35,253 nucleotides of DNA, taken from NCBI RefSeq assembly GCF_006711645.1, contig NZ_CP041251.1, forward strand, positions 1 to 35,253. The letters run 5' to 3'. This document shows, piece by piece, positions 16,766 through 24,193 of this stretch (its first letter is position 1; each line of letters opens with the position of its first letter). Source of the stretch: Klebsiella electrica. GTDB lineage: Bacteria > Pseudomonadota > Gammaproteobacteria > Enterobacterales > Enterobacteriaceae. The translations under genes were made by a program, and so were the position numbers. The notes beneath the pieces are model-generated. The model saw only the letters and a list, made by a program, of their open reading frames with translations, was not told the origin of the DNA and ran no database searches.

Positions 16766-17143
16766 ATGAAATACATACAAGATGAATTTAAATCTAAAAA
16801 CAAAAAGCCTTTTTACCATAATATGACAACTATCATTATAGGAACGACGGTTGTCGATTACAGAACGATGGAGGTTGATACCCATCCGTTCCCCGAACAC
16901 AACAATGTTGACATTCTTTCTATTTCAGGGGAAGGAATAGTTTTCTCTGGTGAAAAATATGACGATGGTCGTCGTTGCCAGTCAGGGGTTATTGAATCTC
17001 ATTATGGTACAGCAGATTGGCAGCTTATCCTTTCAACTTATAAAAAATGGCTGGCTGATAAAGGTAAAACCTTTTCTTATTTATTTGTTTTGCTGGGTGG
17101 CGAACTGGTTCACCACGAAATTAATGCGTCAGAATTAATTTAA
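16766..17143 (+). CDS. 125-residue unknown protein
   Basis: GGAGG lies just before the start, inside the end of the previous gene. The protein begins MKYIQDEFKSKNKKPFYHN and contains the beta-rich stretch TTIIIGTTVVDYRTMEVDTH, followed by a C-terminal SYLFVLLGGELVHHEINASE. No known family is recognised. It is probably translated together with the preceding gene. Confidence 0.7.
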   Translation: MKYIQDEFKSKNKKPFYHNMTTIIIGTTVVDYRTMEVDTHPFPEHNNVDILSISGEGIVFSGEKYDDGRRCQSGVIESHYGTADWQLILSTYKKWLADKGKTFSYLFVLLGGELVHHEINASELI

Positions 17144-17152
17144 GGATTATAT

Positions 17153-19477
17153 ATGAGACTCTTTATCGCAGAAAAACCATCATTAGCGAAGGCCATTTTT
17201 GAAGGACTTGGCGGCAATCCATCAACCGAAAAGAAAAACGGGTACTTTGAGCATGGAAATGATGTGGTAACGTGGTGCTTTGGGCATATGCTGGCAATTT
17301 ATGATCCAGAAGATTATGACGCTGAGAAGTACGGGAAGTGGTCATTATCTACGCTACCGATCCCTTCAATGCTGCCTCCAAAATACAAAACAAAACCTGA
17401 GTCAGTTGCACAAACAAATATAATAATTTCCCTTATAAAACAAAGTGATACAGTTGTTAACTGCGGTGATGTCGATGAAGAAGGTACATTACTTGTTAAT
17501 GAATTGTTAGATTTTTCTGGCTGCTCTAAACCTGTTTTGCGGTTGCTCGTTACGGATTTAAACCTTGCGCCAGTCAAAAAAGCGTTAGCTAACCTCCAGC
17601 CAAACGAGAAATTCAGGGGAATGTCAAACAGTGCTCTGGCACGTTCAATACTTGATCAGGGCTTCGGCTATAACCTGACGCGCGTTTCTACTCTGAAAGG
17701 TCGTGAAAAGGGCTATCAGGGAACGTTAAACGTGGGGCGCGTACAAAGTGCCGTGTTAGGTCTGGTGAATCAACGAACGCTTGCCAACCAGAACCACGCT
17801 GAAAGTTTTTACTATGATGTTGAAGCGTCCATTTCTGTTAATGGTCAGAATGTAAAAGCAAAATACCAGACTACAGAAGCCGATCAGATTGATGAAAAAA
17901 AACGTCTGATTTCGGAAGCGCAGGCAAAGCATATTGCTGAACGGGTCGAAAATAAATCTGCTACCGTCACCATTGCCACAACAAAACCAGAAAATACTAA
18001 ACCTCCATTACCGCTTAACCTGTCAACTCTGCAACAGATTTGTGCTAAACGTTTTGGCTATAAAGCAAAAGAAACACTGGATATTATGCAGGGGCTTTAT
18101 GAAACGCATAAGTTACTGACTTATCCCCGCAGTGATAACCGTTATCTGTCAGACGAACATTATTATCAGGCCAAAGATATTGCCACCGCTATCAGTGCAA
18201 CCATGCCGGAACTGGCAACTGCTGCCGGAGATATGGATTTATCACAAAAGCATAAAGCCTTTGATGCGTCAAAAATTGAAGCACACCATGCTATTGTACC
18301 CACGACAAAAAGCGGCGCAGGGATTAACCTGACCGAAAAAGAAAAAAACGTATATCGGATTGTATCCAGCTATTTCATCGGGCTTTTCTGGCCTGATGCC
18401 ATTCGGAACAAAACGAAAATCCATTTTGATATTCAGGGCGATACCTTTACCGCAACACAAAGTATCCTTTTACAAAAAGGATGGGAAGCACTAGGGAAAG
18501 ATGATGATAATGAAGAACTGACAGACGAAAAAACCCAGGGTGATTTTGATTTATCCACACTGAAATTTAATACCTCGGGGCTGTGTGAATCCGGGGCAGT
18601 CGGTAAAAAACCTGCATTACCGCCGAAATATTTTACGGAATCAACCTTGCTCGCGGCAATGACTCGCGCCGCCAAATTCATCGAAGATCCAGAACTGCGT
18701 AAGGCACTGGAAGCCAAAGATGAAGGAAGCACTGACCGGGGAAGCATCGGAACGGAAGCAACACGCGCCGGAATACTGGAAAAACTGGCGAACAATACCG
18801 GGCTGATTTCCATCGAGAAAGAAAAAGGCTATTCAGAGCTGGTATGGAAAACGACAAAACAGGGGCAGGAATTTTGCGCGGCGTTACCTGATGAAATAAC
18901 GAAACCTGATATTTCTGCAATATGGGCTGAAAAACAGGCGCTGATCAAAGAAGGTAAACTCACCGTTGAGGCATTTATAAAAGAAACTGACGGGTATATC
19001 GCGGCGATAACCGAACAAATTAAATCACAAGGGCTGAATATCACGTCAAACGGCACACCATGCCCCGTGTGCGGAAAAGGGACGTTGCGCCGGATTAAGG
19101 GAAAAAACGGCTTCTTCTGGTCTTGCTCGTGCTATCCTGAGTGTAAGACAACGTACTCGGATCAGAACGGGAAGCCCGTTACGGATAAACAGCCGGGGGC
19201 AGCAGCAAAAACCAGACTTGATGCCCCTTGTCCTGCATGTGGCAAAGAAATAGCCATCACACAACACGGCTTCTATTGCACGGGATGCGGGTTTAAGATA
19301 AACGGGCTTGTATGTGGTAAAAAAATCACTCAAAATCAGGCAGAAACATTACTCACAAAAGGGAAAACGCCTGTTATTAAAGGGTTTAAATCCAAAGCTG
19401 GGAATCCGTTTAATGCGTCTTTAGTCCTCAAGGATAAAGCGACAGTTACGTTTGAATATGAAAATAAAGGTAAATAA
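17153..19477 (+). CDS. topB: Topoisomerase III, type IA
   Basis: A 774-residue DNA topoisomerase of the plasmid TraE/TopB type, which relaxes and decatenates DNA during transfer or replication. The TOPRIM domain starts MRLFIAEKPS with Glu7. The acidic motif reads CGDVDEEG (104-111), a variation on the usual D-x-D-x-E pattern. The catalytic tyrosine is Tyr324 in TYPRSDNRY. The C-terminus has zinc-ribbon cysteines starting at CPVCG (637) and CPACG (693). It is the largest gene of the nuc operon and directly abuts an hns gene, as on IncX plasmids. Confidence 0.95.
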   Translation: MRLFIAEKPSLAKAIFEGLGGNPSTEKKNGYFEHGNDVVTWCFGHMLAIYDPEDYDAEKYGKWSLSTLPIPSMLPPKYKTKPESVAQTNIIISLIKQSDTVVNCGDVDEEGTLLVNELLDFSGCSKPVLRLLVTDLNLAPVKKALANLQPNEKFRGMSNSALARSILDQGFGYNLTRVSTLKGREKGYQGTLNVGRVQSAVLGLVNQRTLANQNHAESFYYDVEASISVNGQNVKAKYQTTEADQIDEKKRLISEAQAKHIAERVENKSATVTIATTKPENTKPPLPLNLSTLQQICAKRFGYKAKETLDIMQGLYETHKLLTYPRSDNRYLSDEHYYQAKDIATAISATMPELATAAGDMDLSQKHKAFDASKIEAHHAIVPTTKSGAGINLTEKEKNVYRIVSSYFIGLFWPDAIRNKTKIHFDIQGDTFTATQSILLQKGWEALGKDDDNEELTDEKTQGDFDLSTLKFNTSGLCESGAVGKKPALPPKYFTESTLLAAMTRAAKFIEDPELRKALEAKDEGSTDRGSIGTEATRAGILEKLANNTGLISIEKEKGYSELVWKTTKQGQEFCAALPDEITKPDISAIWAEKQALIKEGKLTVEAFIKETDGYIAAITEQIKSQGLNITSNGTPCPVCGKGTLRRIKGKNGFFWSCSCYPECKTTYSDQNGKPVTDKQPGAAAKTRLDAPCPACGKEIAITQHGFYCTGCGFKINGLVCGKKITQNQAETLLTKGKTPVIKGFKSKAGNPFNASLVLKDKATVTFEYENKGK

Positions 19478-19903
19478 ATGTCAGAAGAATATGAAGCAAT
19501 AAAACGCATTTTAAGTAACATTCGTTCGCTGCGTGTGTTTGCACGTGAGTGTGATTTTGAATGGCTGGAAGAAGTAGCGGAAAAATTCAGGGTTGTGGTT
19601 GAAGAACGCCGGGAAGATCACAATCAGGAATTGAAACAGCTTGAAGAACAGGAAAGCAAAAAACAGGAAGCGATTGCGATGCTCGCTAAAATGGGCTTTA
19701 CCCTGGGCGATCTCGTTCAGAGTGGAACACAGCCAGCCGCTAAGGTCAGGAAAACGAAATCACAGCGCGAGCCTAAATACATCTATACAGATGAAAGTGG
19801 CGAAGAAAAAACATGGGCTGGCGTTGGGCGCACACCAAAAGCAATTCAGACCGCGCTGGAGTCCGGGCGTAAACTCGAAGAGTTTTTGATCAACAAAGAC
19901 TGA
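19478..19903 (+). CDS. hns: H-NS-like nucleoid protein
   Basis: A 141-residue H-NS/StpA family protein. The N-terminal half is a coiled-coil oligomerisation region (about residues 1-70). The C-terminal DNA-binding domain reads YIYTDESGEEKTWAGVGRTP (101-120), then LESGRKLEEFLI. The usual core QGR is VGR here. Such proteins silence AT-rich acquired genes and lower the fitness cost of plasmids. It starts on the base after the topB stop, so translation is coupled. Confidence 0.95.
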   Translation: MSEEYEAIKRILSNIRSLRVFARECDFEWLEEVAEKFRVVVEERREDHNQELKQLEEQESKKQEAIAMLAKMGFTLGDLVQSGTQPAAKVRKTKSQREPKYIYTDESGEEKTWAGVGRTPKAIQTALESGRKLEEFLINKD

Positions 19904-19919
19904 TACAAAAGGGATATTT

Positions 19920-20207
19920 ATGAGCGCATTAAAAAAATCATTTCTGGCTATCATTTTTAGTATGACTATTGCCGCCCCTGCTGTTTCAATGGCAGCCGCG
20001 CAGCCTGTAGTTGATGTCGATTCTCTCAATGAATTAAAGCAGATACGCGCGGTTCTGGAGCGGAATAACGTTAAAACGTACACCTGCATGGATGGTGACA
20101 AGCAATATACCGCCGGGCTATTCGCTACAATTAACGGGGCTGATTATCGTTGTACGGTGAAGGGTGATCATGCTGAGTGGGACATGATTCCACGAACGTT
20201 TAAGTAA
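19920..20207 (+). CDS. Small periplasmic protein of unknown function
   Basis: A 95-residue protein with a signal peptide ending at about residue 27 (SMAAAQ). The mature part has two cysteines in TYTCMDGDKQYTAG and DYRCTVKGD, probably a disulfide, and a short helix (ELKQIRAVLER). It closes the operon; a terminator follows. The family is not recognised. Confidence 0.7.
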   Translation: MSALKKSFLAIIFSMTIAAPAVSMAAAQPVVDVDSLNELKQIRAVLERNNVKTYTCMDGDKQYTAGLFATINGADYRCTVKGDHAEWDMIPRTFK

Positions 20208-20216
20208 CTGAAAATC

Positions 20217-20238
20217 AGGCCGCGCAAGCGGCCTTTTT
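20217..20238 (+). terminator. Rho-independent terminator of the nuc-topB-hns operon
   Basis: AGGCCGC-GCAA-GCGGCCT followed by five T. A near-identical hairpin ends the cassette at 21684-21706. Confidence 0.85.
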
Positions 20239-20328
20239 CGCTAATATGCATAAGAACCCGTTTGTGCTGATTGGCCTTTATAATAAGACTTTAGGTATTT
20301 TTAACAAAGAAAGATATAAGGAAAAGTA

Positions 20329-20853
20329 ATGGATTTGTTGACTATGCTTGTCGTTTTTCTTGTGTTTGTCCTGATTTCTCTGGTGTTCCTGATATTAAGG
20401 CAACCAGATTTGACTGATGGAGGTGATAAAAAGAAAACCATTGCAAATAAACAATTAAGTGCGGTCGTAAAAAGTGATTTTTCCAGATCAAGCCTGATGA
20501 ATGCCAGCGAATCAATACTATACAAAGCTATCTGTGATCATATTAATGATAAGGCATTTCCTGTTTTGATTTTTCCGCAAGTCTCTTTAGGTGAAGTCTT
20601 AAAGTCAAAAGACAGAACGGCGTTCTTCTCTGTTAACAGCAAGCGCGTTGATTTTGTTGTGACTGATTTAAACTATATGCCTGTCGCTGTTATTGAATAT
20701 CAGGGAAGTGGTCACTATAAAGGAAATGCAAAGGTCAGGGATGAAATAAAAAAAATTGCCTGTGAAAAAGCCGGGATTAAGTACCTTCCCGTGCAGGAAA
20801 AGTATACGCTGCGGGATATTGATGCTGTGTTACTTGCTTCTGTGGGTTGTTAG
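20329..20853 (+). CDS. Membrane-anchored DUF2726 protein
   Basis: A 174-residue protein with one N-terminal transmembrane helix (about 3-23) and a cytoplasmic DUF2726 domain. The domain is recognised from the phrases NASESILYKAI, FPQVSLGEVL, VDFVVTDLNYMPVAVIEY and AGIKYLPV. This arrangement, with D/E-x-K-like acidic positions, is thought to be related to restriction-endonuclease folds, but no activity is established. AAGG lies upstream of the start. It stands as a single gene between two terminators or recombination sites. Confidence 0.75.
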   Translation: MDLLTMLVVFLVFVLISLVFLILRQPDLTDGGDKKKTIANKQLSAVVKSDFSRSSLMNASESILYKAICDHINDKAFPVLIFPQVSLGEVLKSKDRTAFFSVNSKRVDFVVTDLNYMPVAVIEYQGSGHYKGNAKVRDEIKKIACEKAGIKYLPVQEKYTLRDIDAVLLASVGC

Positions 20854-20966
20854 TCTTTTATGATTCTAAGTTTTCCTAATGAAAAAACTTAACGTTCCGG
20901 GCGACGTGTCCGGGCAGATCCCCGCGCACTGGTCGCCAGCGGCGCTGGCCTGTTCCCGGCTCCGGG

Positions 20967-21009
20967 TTAATTCGCCAGGCACTTAGACATAACAGTTATT
21001 CTGTCCAGT
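20967..21009. repeat. Putative recombination site, copy 1
   Basis: This 43-bp segment matches 21718-21760 in the same orientation at 34 of 43 positions without gaps. The best blocks are TTAGACATA and ATTCTGTCCAGT. The two copies bracket the HTH/membrane cassette, upstream of a ResD-like recombinase. A GC-rich stretch before it (20891-20966) shares CTGTTCCCGG with the region after copy 2. Confidence 0.6.
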
Positions 21010-21040
21010 TGCTAATTGAATGTGTTTCACTTACTATTTA

Positions 21041-21054
21041 TGAATTATAGTTCA
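21041..21054. promoter_or_regulatory. Operator 1 (TGAAYTATAGTTCA)
   Basis: TGAATTATAGTTCA lies 12 bases before the HTH gene start. Related copies are TAAACTATAGTTCA at 21240-21253 and the perfect palindrome TGAACTATAGTTCA at 21274-21287. Three copies flanking one small regulator gene suggest that the regulator binds them. Confidence 0.65.
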
Positions 21055-21066
21055 CATGAGAAACAT

Positions 21067-21249
21067 ATGTACAAACCAACAAAAGAAGAGTTTAAAGCTG
21101 AAATGAAGCGAAAGGGCTGGTCACGTCCGGCGCTCGCTGCGCGTTGGGGGAAGTCAGAAACCTGGATTAGCAAGATTGCCGGGAACCAGGATAGGGATCA
21201 GCACTGGAATGATGCTTTAGCCGGACTACCTGTTTATTGTAAACTATAG
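21067..21249 (+). CDS. Small HTH (Cro/XRE-like) regulator
   Basis: From ATG 21067 this is a 60-residue protein. The segment KGWSRPALAARWGKSETWISKI (read from residue about 14) is a helix-turn-helix with the WSRPALA first helix and SETWISK recognition helix. A longer frame from 21016 would run through operator 1, so the later start with TGAGAA upstream is preferred. It lies inside the cassette between the two 43-bp sites, and operators flank it on both sides, so it is probably autoregulated and controls the next gene. Confidence 0.7.
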   Translation: MYKPTKEEFKAEMKRKGWSRPALAARWGKSETWISKIAGNQDRDQHWNDALAGLPVYCKL

Positions 21250-21287
21250 TTCATAATAAACCTTGCGAAAATATGAACTATAGTTCA
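21240..21287. promoter_or_regulatory. Operators 2 and 3 before the cassette membrane protein
   Basis: TAAACTATAGTTCA (21240-21253) overlaps the end of the HTH gene. TGAACTATAGTTCA (21274-21287) is a perfect 14-bp palindrome. Their centres are 34 bp apart, about three helical turns, which would favour cooperative binding of dimers. Confidence 0.65.
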
Positions 21288-21346
21288 TAATTTGATTGAG
21301 CAAACAGAATGCTGCAAAAGTAAAGCGAAATATAAGTGAGGTTAAA

Positions 21347-21664
21347 ATGATTGGGTTCCTTTTAGGGTTTTTGATATTAGCGTTGATCTTTTTAGGGTTG
21401 TTCTTGATTCCTTATCAAAGAATTGGAACTTGGCTAAGTAGATTTATTCATTTGAGAAGTCTTTTGGGTGGGATTCTTCTAATCGTATTTGGTTTAGTTG
21501 CTAAGGCTCTAGCCGGAGAGGAAACTAGCGCTCCAGCTACTAATGAAATGGGGGCGATAATGCATTCTTATTCTACTGCGTACTGGCAGTTAGCTTTAGT
21601 TCTTGGTTGTATATTTATAATTGCATCCATATTCATAAATCGATTTATTAAAGAAGAAGACTAG
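21347..21664 (+). CDS. Small membrane protein of the cassette
   Basis: A 105-residue protein from ATG 21347 (GTGAGG upstream). It has three hydrophobic segments (about 2-22, 38-56 and 78-97) and a short charged tail (RFIKEED). The family is not recognised. It is expressed downstream of the HTH gene and two operators and followed by a terminator. Possible roles include a toxin, an exclusion or immunity factor, or a membrane stress protein; the sequence does not decide. Confidence 0.6.
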   Translation: MIGFLLGFLILALIFLGLFLIPYQRIGTWLSRFIHLRSLLGGILLIVFGLVAKALAGEETSAPATNEMGAIMHSYSTAYWQLALVLGCIFIIASIFINRFIKEED

Positions 21665-21683
21665 CGTAGAAGCAATTAGGAAC

Positions 21684-21706
21684 AGGCCGCGAAAGCGGCC
21701 TTTTTT
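21684..21706 (+). terminator. Rho-independent terminator of the cassette
   Basis: AGGCCGC-GAAA-GCGGCCT followed by T6; almost the same hairpin as at 20217-20238. Confidence 0.85.
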
Positions 21707-21717
21707 ATGCCCCTCGT

Positions 21718-21760
21718 TTAATTCTCCGCGCCGTTAGACATACAGGTCATTCTGTCCAGT
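21718..21760. repeat. Putative recombination site, copy 2
   Basis: The partner of 20967-21009. It lies about 420 bp upstream of the recombinase. In F-type plasmids the resolution site rfsF lies upstream of resD, so this copy is the better candidate for the resident site. Confidence 0.6.
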
Positions 21761-22054
21761 CCCCTTCCCTCATTACAATAGTTACAACATACATCGTGAT
21801 GATCGCCATATCTGGTGCAGATCTGCGGCCTCTGCGCCCATATTCTGGGCTAATCAGTACAACGGGGCGCACCCGCCGCCCGGACACGTCCTGTTCCCGG
21901 CACAAACCGCCCAGGCAAAACGGCACTATCGGAAAAAATGTCCAATATTTATTTTGGTGATCGGATTTATTGTCCTCGGACTGCGCCGCCCGGTACGCCA
22001 TAATAATGACACCGCGCCGCCTGGCTGATTCGTCACCCACTACAGGAAGATACC
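21761..22054. other. GC-rich region upstream of the recombinase
   Basis: No convincing gene on either strand; a 125-residue minus-strand frame has no family signature or ribosome binding site. The stretch has several CGCCGCCCGG-like words and differs in composition from its neighbours. It probably contains accessory binding sites for the recombinase and its promoter. Confidence 0.45.
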
Positions 22055-22180
22055 GTGACCGGATTTTTTCAGGGGAAGCGAAGCCATGCGCAACTCGTTT
22101 GTGCCTGGCTGAACGCCCGGACAACGGAGGGCTTTAGCCCGGAGGCGGCAGCGGGTTTTTATCAGGATGCGGAGATTTAA
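22055..22180 (+). CDS. 41-residue ORF directly upstream of the recombinase
   Basis: GTG start with AGGAAG five bases upstream; the stop is three bases before the TTG of the recombinase, whose ribosome binding site (GGAG) lies inside this ORF. The peptide contains QLVCAWLNARTTEGFSPEAA, which resembles the SAM-like N-terminal helix of tyrosine recombinases. It may be a coupled leader or a separated piece of the N-terminal domain. Confidence 0.4.
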   Translation: MTGFFQGKRSHAQLVCAWLNARTTEGFSPEAAAGFYQDAEI

Positions 22181-22183
22181 AAA

Positions 22184-23002
22184 TTGAGTAACTTACCTGC
22201 CGGAAATTTTCAGATTTCACGTAGCGTCACCGTTCCGGGTAGCGTTGCCGGGTCGTGGTCGCTCGATGCTGCCCGGACAATGCGCGACTACGCCGCGCAC
22301 CTCGGCGCGGGTCTGCCAAAATACCTGCTTGCCCCGGAAGTCGGGCTGCTGCTCTCCTGTATCGATGATCTCACCGCCCGGATGTATTTTGAAACGCTGT
22401 GGAATACCGGGGCGCGACTCAATGAAGCGCTGGCGCTGACACCTGCCTGTTTTACGCTGGAGCCGTCGCGCCGCCACCCGCAAGCCGTGGTGATGCTGAA
22501 AACCCTGAAACAACGCAACCGCGAAGCCGTCCGGGGGCGTGGTCGTCCGGCTGTTGATGCTGACACCCTGCACCCCGATCCGCGCTACCGCAAACCGCCC
22601 GAACCCGGCATAAGAATCGTGCCGCTGCTCGATGCCGCCTACGTGCGCCGGATGCGGGAATACCTCGCCACCTGGCGAAAACGGGTTAAGCATGTTCCGG
22701 TGTGGGAAGTGAAGTCACGGCAAACGCCGCTGAACTGGCTGAACGCTGCGGTAGCCCGCGCACAAAGTGACGGGGTAACGTTTCCGATCACGGTCACGCC
22801 GCATACCTTCCGGCACTCGTTCGCCATGCATTTATTAATGAGTGGTGTACCGGAGAAAACGATTCAGGGGCTGCTGGGGCATCGGTATGCCCGGAGTACC
22901 GAAGTCTATACGCGCGTGTTCTCGCTCGATGTACTGACCGGAAACGGCCTGTCATTCAGCTATGACGCGCAGACGGCACGGCGCCTACTTACCCGTGAGT
23001 AA
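22184..23002 (+). CDS. ResD-like tyrosine recombinase
   Basis: A 272-residue site-specific recombinase of the type that resolves plasmid multimers. The catalytic residues are present: Arg78 in LWNTGARLNEAL, His207 and Arg210 in HTFRHSF, His233 in LLGHR and nucleophile Tyr242 in STEVYTRVF. The arrangement YLLAPEV...LWNTG...RIVPLLD resembles the F-plasmid ResD protein as I remember it. The start is TTG with GGAG nine bases upstream. Coding GC content is clearly higher than in the surrounding genes, which suggests separate origin. Candidate targets are the two 43-bp sites upstream. Confidence 0.85.
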   Translation: MSNLPAGNFQISRSVTVPGSVAGSWSLDAARTMRDYAAHLGAGLPKYLLAPEVGLLLSCIDDLTARMYFETLWNTGARLNEALALTPACFTLEPSRRHPQAVVMLKTLKQRNREAVRGRGRPAVDADTLHPDPRYRKPPEPGIRIVPLLDAAYVRRMREYLATWRKRVKHVPVWEVKSRQTPLNWLNAAVARAQSDGVTFPITVTPHTFRHSFAMHLLMSGVPEKTIQGLLGHRYARSTEVYTRVFSLDVLTGNGLSFSYDAQTARRLLTRE

Positions 23003-23010
23003 TAAAATGG

Positions 23011-23093
23011 ATGTAATAATACACACCATAAACATTGCCTAACAGAACGCTTGTGTGTATACTCATTTACATAAGGTGTGTAATGATACACAA
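23011..23093 (+). promoter_or_regulatory. parA promoter with TGTGTA-N4-TACACA operators
   Basis: A sigma70-like promoter has TTGCCT (23035-23040), 17 bases, TATACT (23058-23063). A palindrome TGTGTAATGATACACA at 23078-23093 lies over the transcription start. A weaker half-conserved copy (ATGTA-ATAA-TACACA) is upstream at about 23013-23027. The palindrome has the same arms as those in the four leading-region leaders. Confidence 0.7.
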
Positions 23094-23114
23094 CGTTAAA
23101 TAAAGGATCGGCAA

Positions 23115-23774
23115 ATGGGTAAAATTATTGCAGCAGCGGGTCATAAAGGTGGGCCAGGTAAATCCACGCAAATCATTTCTATCGGCGTATGTCTCGCAAT
23201 GAAAGGGAAATCCGTATGCTGGCTGGAAACGGATAAGCAAGGTAGCTTGCAGGACTTTGTTGAAACACGAAAAGAGAATGGTATTACGCTGGAAATTCCC
23301 CTGTTCAGGAATTTTACAGATATTGCCGCGACAGCCAGAAATCTAACAACAAAATTTGATTACGTCCTTCTTGATACTCCCGGTCAACAATCTGCGGAGT
23401 TCATGAAATCGTTGGTTTGTGCCGATATTGTACTGACCTTTGCCGATCCGGGTTCAAGCATTGAAACAAATACATTAGGTAAGGTCGTTTATGATATTAA
23501 AACCGCGCAAGCCGGACTCAACCCGCACCTTAACGCTTATATCGTATTGAATAAATGCGATACCGATCCACGCGATACAGAAGCCTCTGAGTTCCGTAAG
23601 TTATTGAGCGACGATCCCGACTGGCTCCCCGTGACTCGCCAGCGTATCTACTACCGGAAAGCACACAAAAAGGCTTACAACAGTGGTATGGGGGTACACG
23701 AATATAATGATAAGTGCGGCAATAAAGCACGGGGAGAAATTGAGTTGCTCCTGAAAGAAATTAATGTGTTATAA
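23115..23774 (+). CDS. parA: ParA-like partition ATPase
   Basis: A 219-residue deviant-Walker ATPase. Walker A is KGGPGKST (11-18) with both lysines, then WLETDKQGS and YVLLDTPGQ for the other nucleotide-binding motifs. Such small ParA proteins position plasmids on the nucleoid, usually without an extra DNA-binding domain. It is transcribed from the TGTGTA-controlled promoter and followed by a small DNA-binding partner. The partition role is the standard inference. Confidence 0.85.
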   Translation: MGKIIAAAGHKGGPGKSTQIISIGVCLAMKGKSVCWLETDKQGSLQDFVETRKENGITLEIPLFRNFTDIAATARNLTTKFDYVLLDTPGQQSAEFMKSLVCADIVLTFADPGSSIETNTLGKVVYDIKTAQAGLNPHLNAYIVLNKCDTDPRDTEASEFRKLLSDDPDWLPVTRQRIYYRKAHKKAYNSGMGVHEYNDKCGNKARGEIELLLKEINVL

Positions 23775-23780
23775 TACACA
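23765..23780. promoter_or_regulatory. TGTGTA-type palindrome before the parA partner gene
   Basis: TGTGTTATAATACACA overlaps the end of parA. A further ATTATTACACAC follows at about 23781-23792. This cluster could be the centromere or an operator for the small partner gene. Confidence 0.6.
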
Positions 23781-23811
23781 TTATTACACACTAGTAAAAA
23801 TGAGAACAGTA

Positions 23812-24114
23812 ATGGCAAAAGTACCAAAGAAAGTTACCCATGATATTCAAAATGTTGATATGCGTACATTTGTGAGTTCGGCTTCACAACGCCCAGAATC
23901 AGCATCAAAAGTCACGCGAGTAAACATCACCATAAAAAATGATGATCTGGCCATTTCTGACACCTATCAGGACGCTTACGGCGTAAGTCGTGCCGATGTA
24001 CATAGCGCCGGAATGTCATTGCTCCAGCGTCTATCTGATGATGAACGACAAACGCTATTTGAAGAAATTCGCAAGAAAAGCCCCAAAGCAGGCAGGCCAT
24101 CCGTTAAAAAGTGA
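23812..24114 (+). CDS. Small DNA-binding partner of ParA, possible global regulator
   Basis: From ATG 23812 this is a 100-residue basic protein. An in-frame upstream start at 23764 is less likely because it would run through the operator palindrome. The segment KVTRVNITIKNDDLAISD with YGVSRADVHSAGMSLLQRL could form a strand followed by two helices, as in ribbon-helix-helix proteins such as ParG. The unstructured N-terminus and basic tail (KKSPKAGRPSVKK) also fit. If it binds TGTGTA-N4-TACACA, it would control parA and four leading-region promoters; that is inference. Confidence 0.65.
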   Translation: MAKVPKKVTHDIQNVDMRTFVSSASQRPESASKVTRVNITIKNDDLAISDTYQDAYGVSRADVHSAGMSLLQRLSDDERQTLFEEIRKKSPKAGRPSVKK

Positions 24115-24159
24115 CAGCGTTGATAGCATCAAGTATGGAATAAAGTGACGAAATAAACA

Positions 24160-24187
24160 AAAGCCCTCGTTTTTGAGGGCTTTTTTT
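24160..24187. terminator. Terminator shared by convergent par and relaxase genes
   Basis: AAAGCCCTC and GAGGGCTTT pair around a T-rich loop, with a T-run on the plus side and an A-run before it. It serves the convergent operons ending at 24114 and 24194. Confidence 0.8.
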
Positions 24188-24193
24188 CTTTGT

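Noticed and set aside
18433..19333. Several minus-strand ORFs opposite topB
   Set aside because: Antisense shadows of a well-supported topoisomerase gene.
21747..22124. 125-residue minus-strand ORF upstream of the recombinase
   Set aside because: Arginine-rich, low-complexity translation of GC-rich noncoding DNA with no ribosome binding site; it overlaps a recombination site.
23164..23180. Considered MinD or nitrogenase-type ATPase in place of ParA
   Set aside because: There is no membrane-targeting C-terminal helix, the protein is short, and the neighbour is a small DNA-binding protein, all of which favour plasmid partition.
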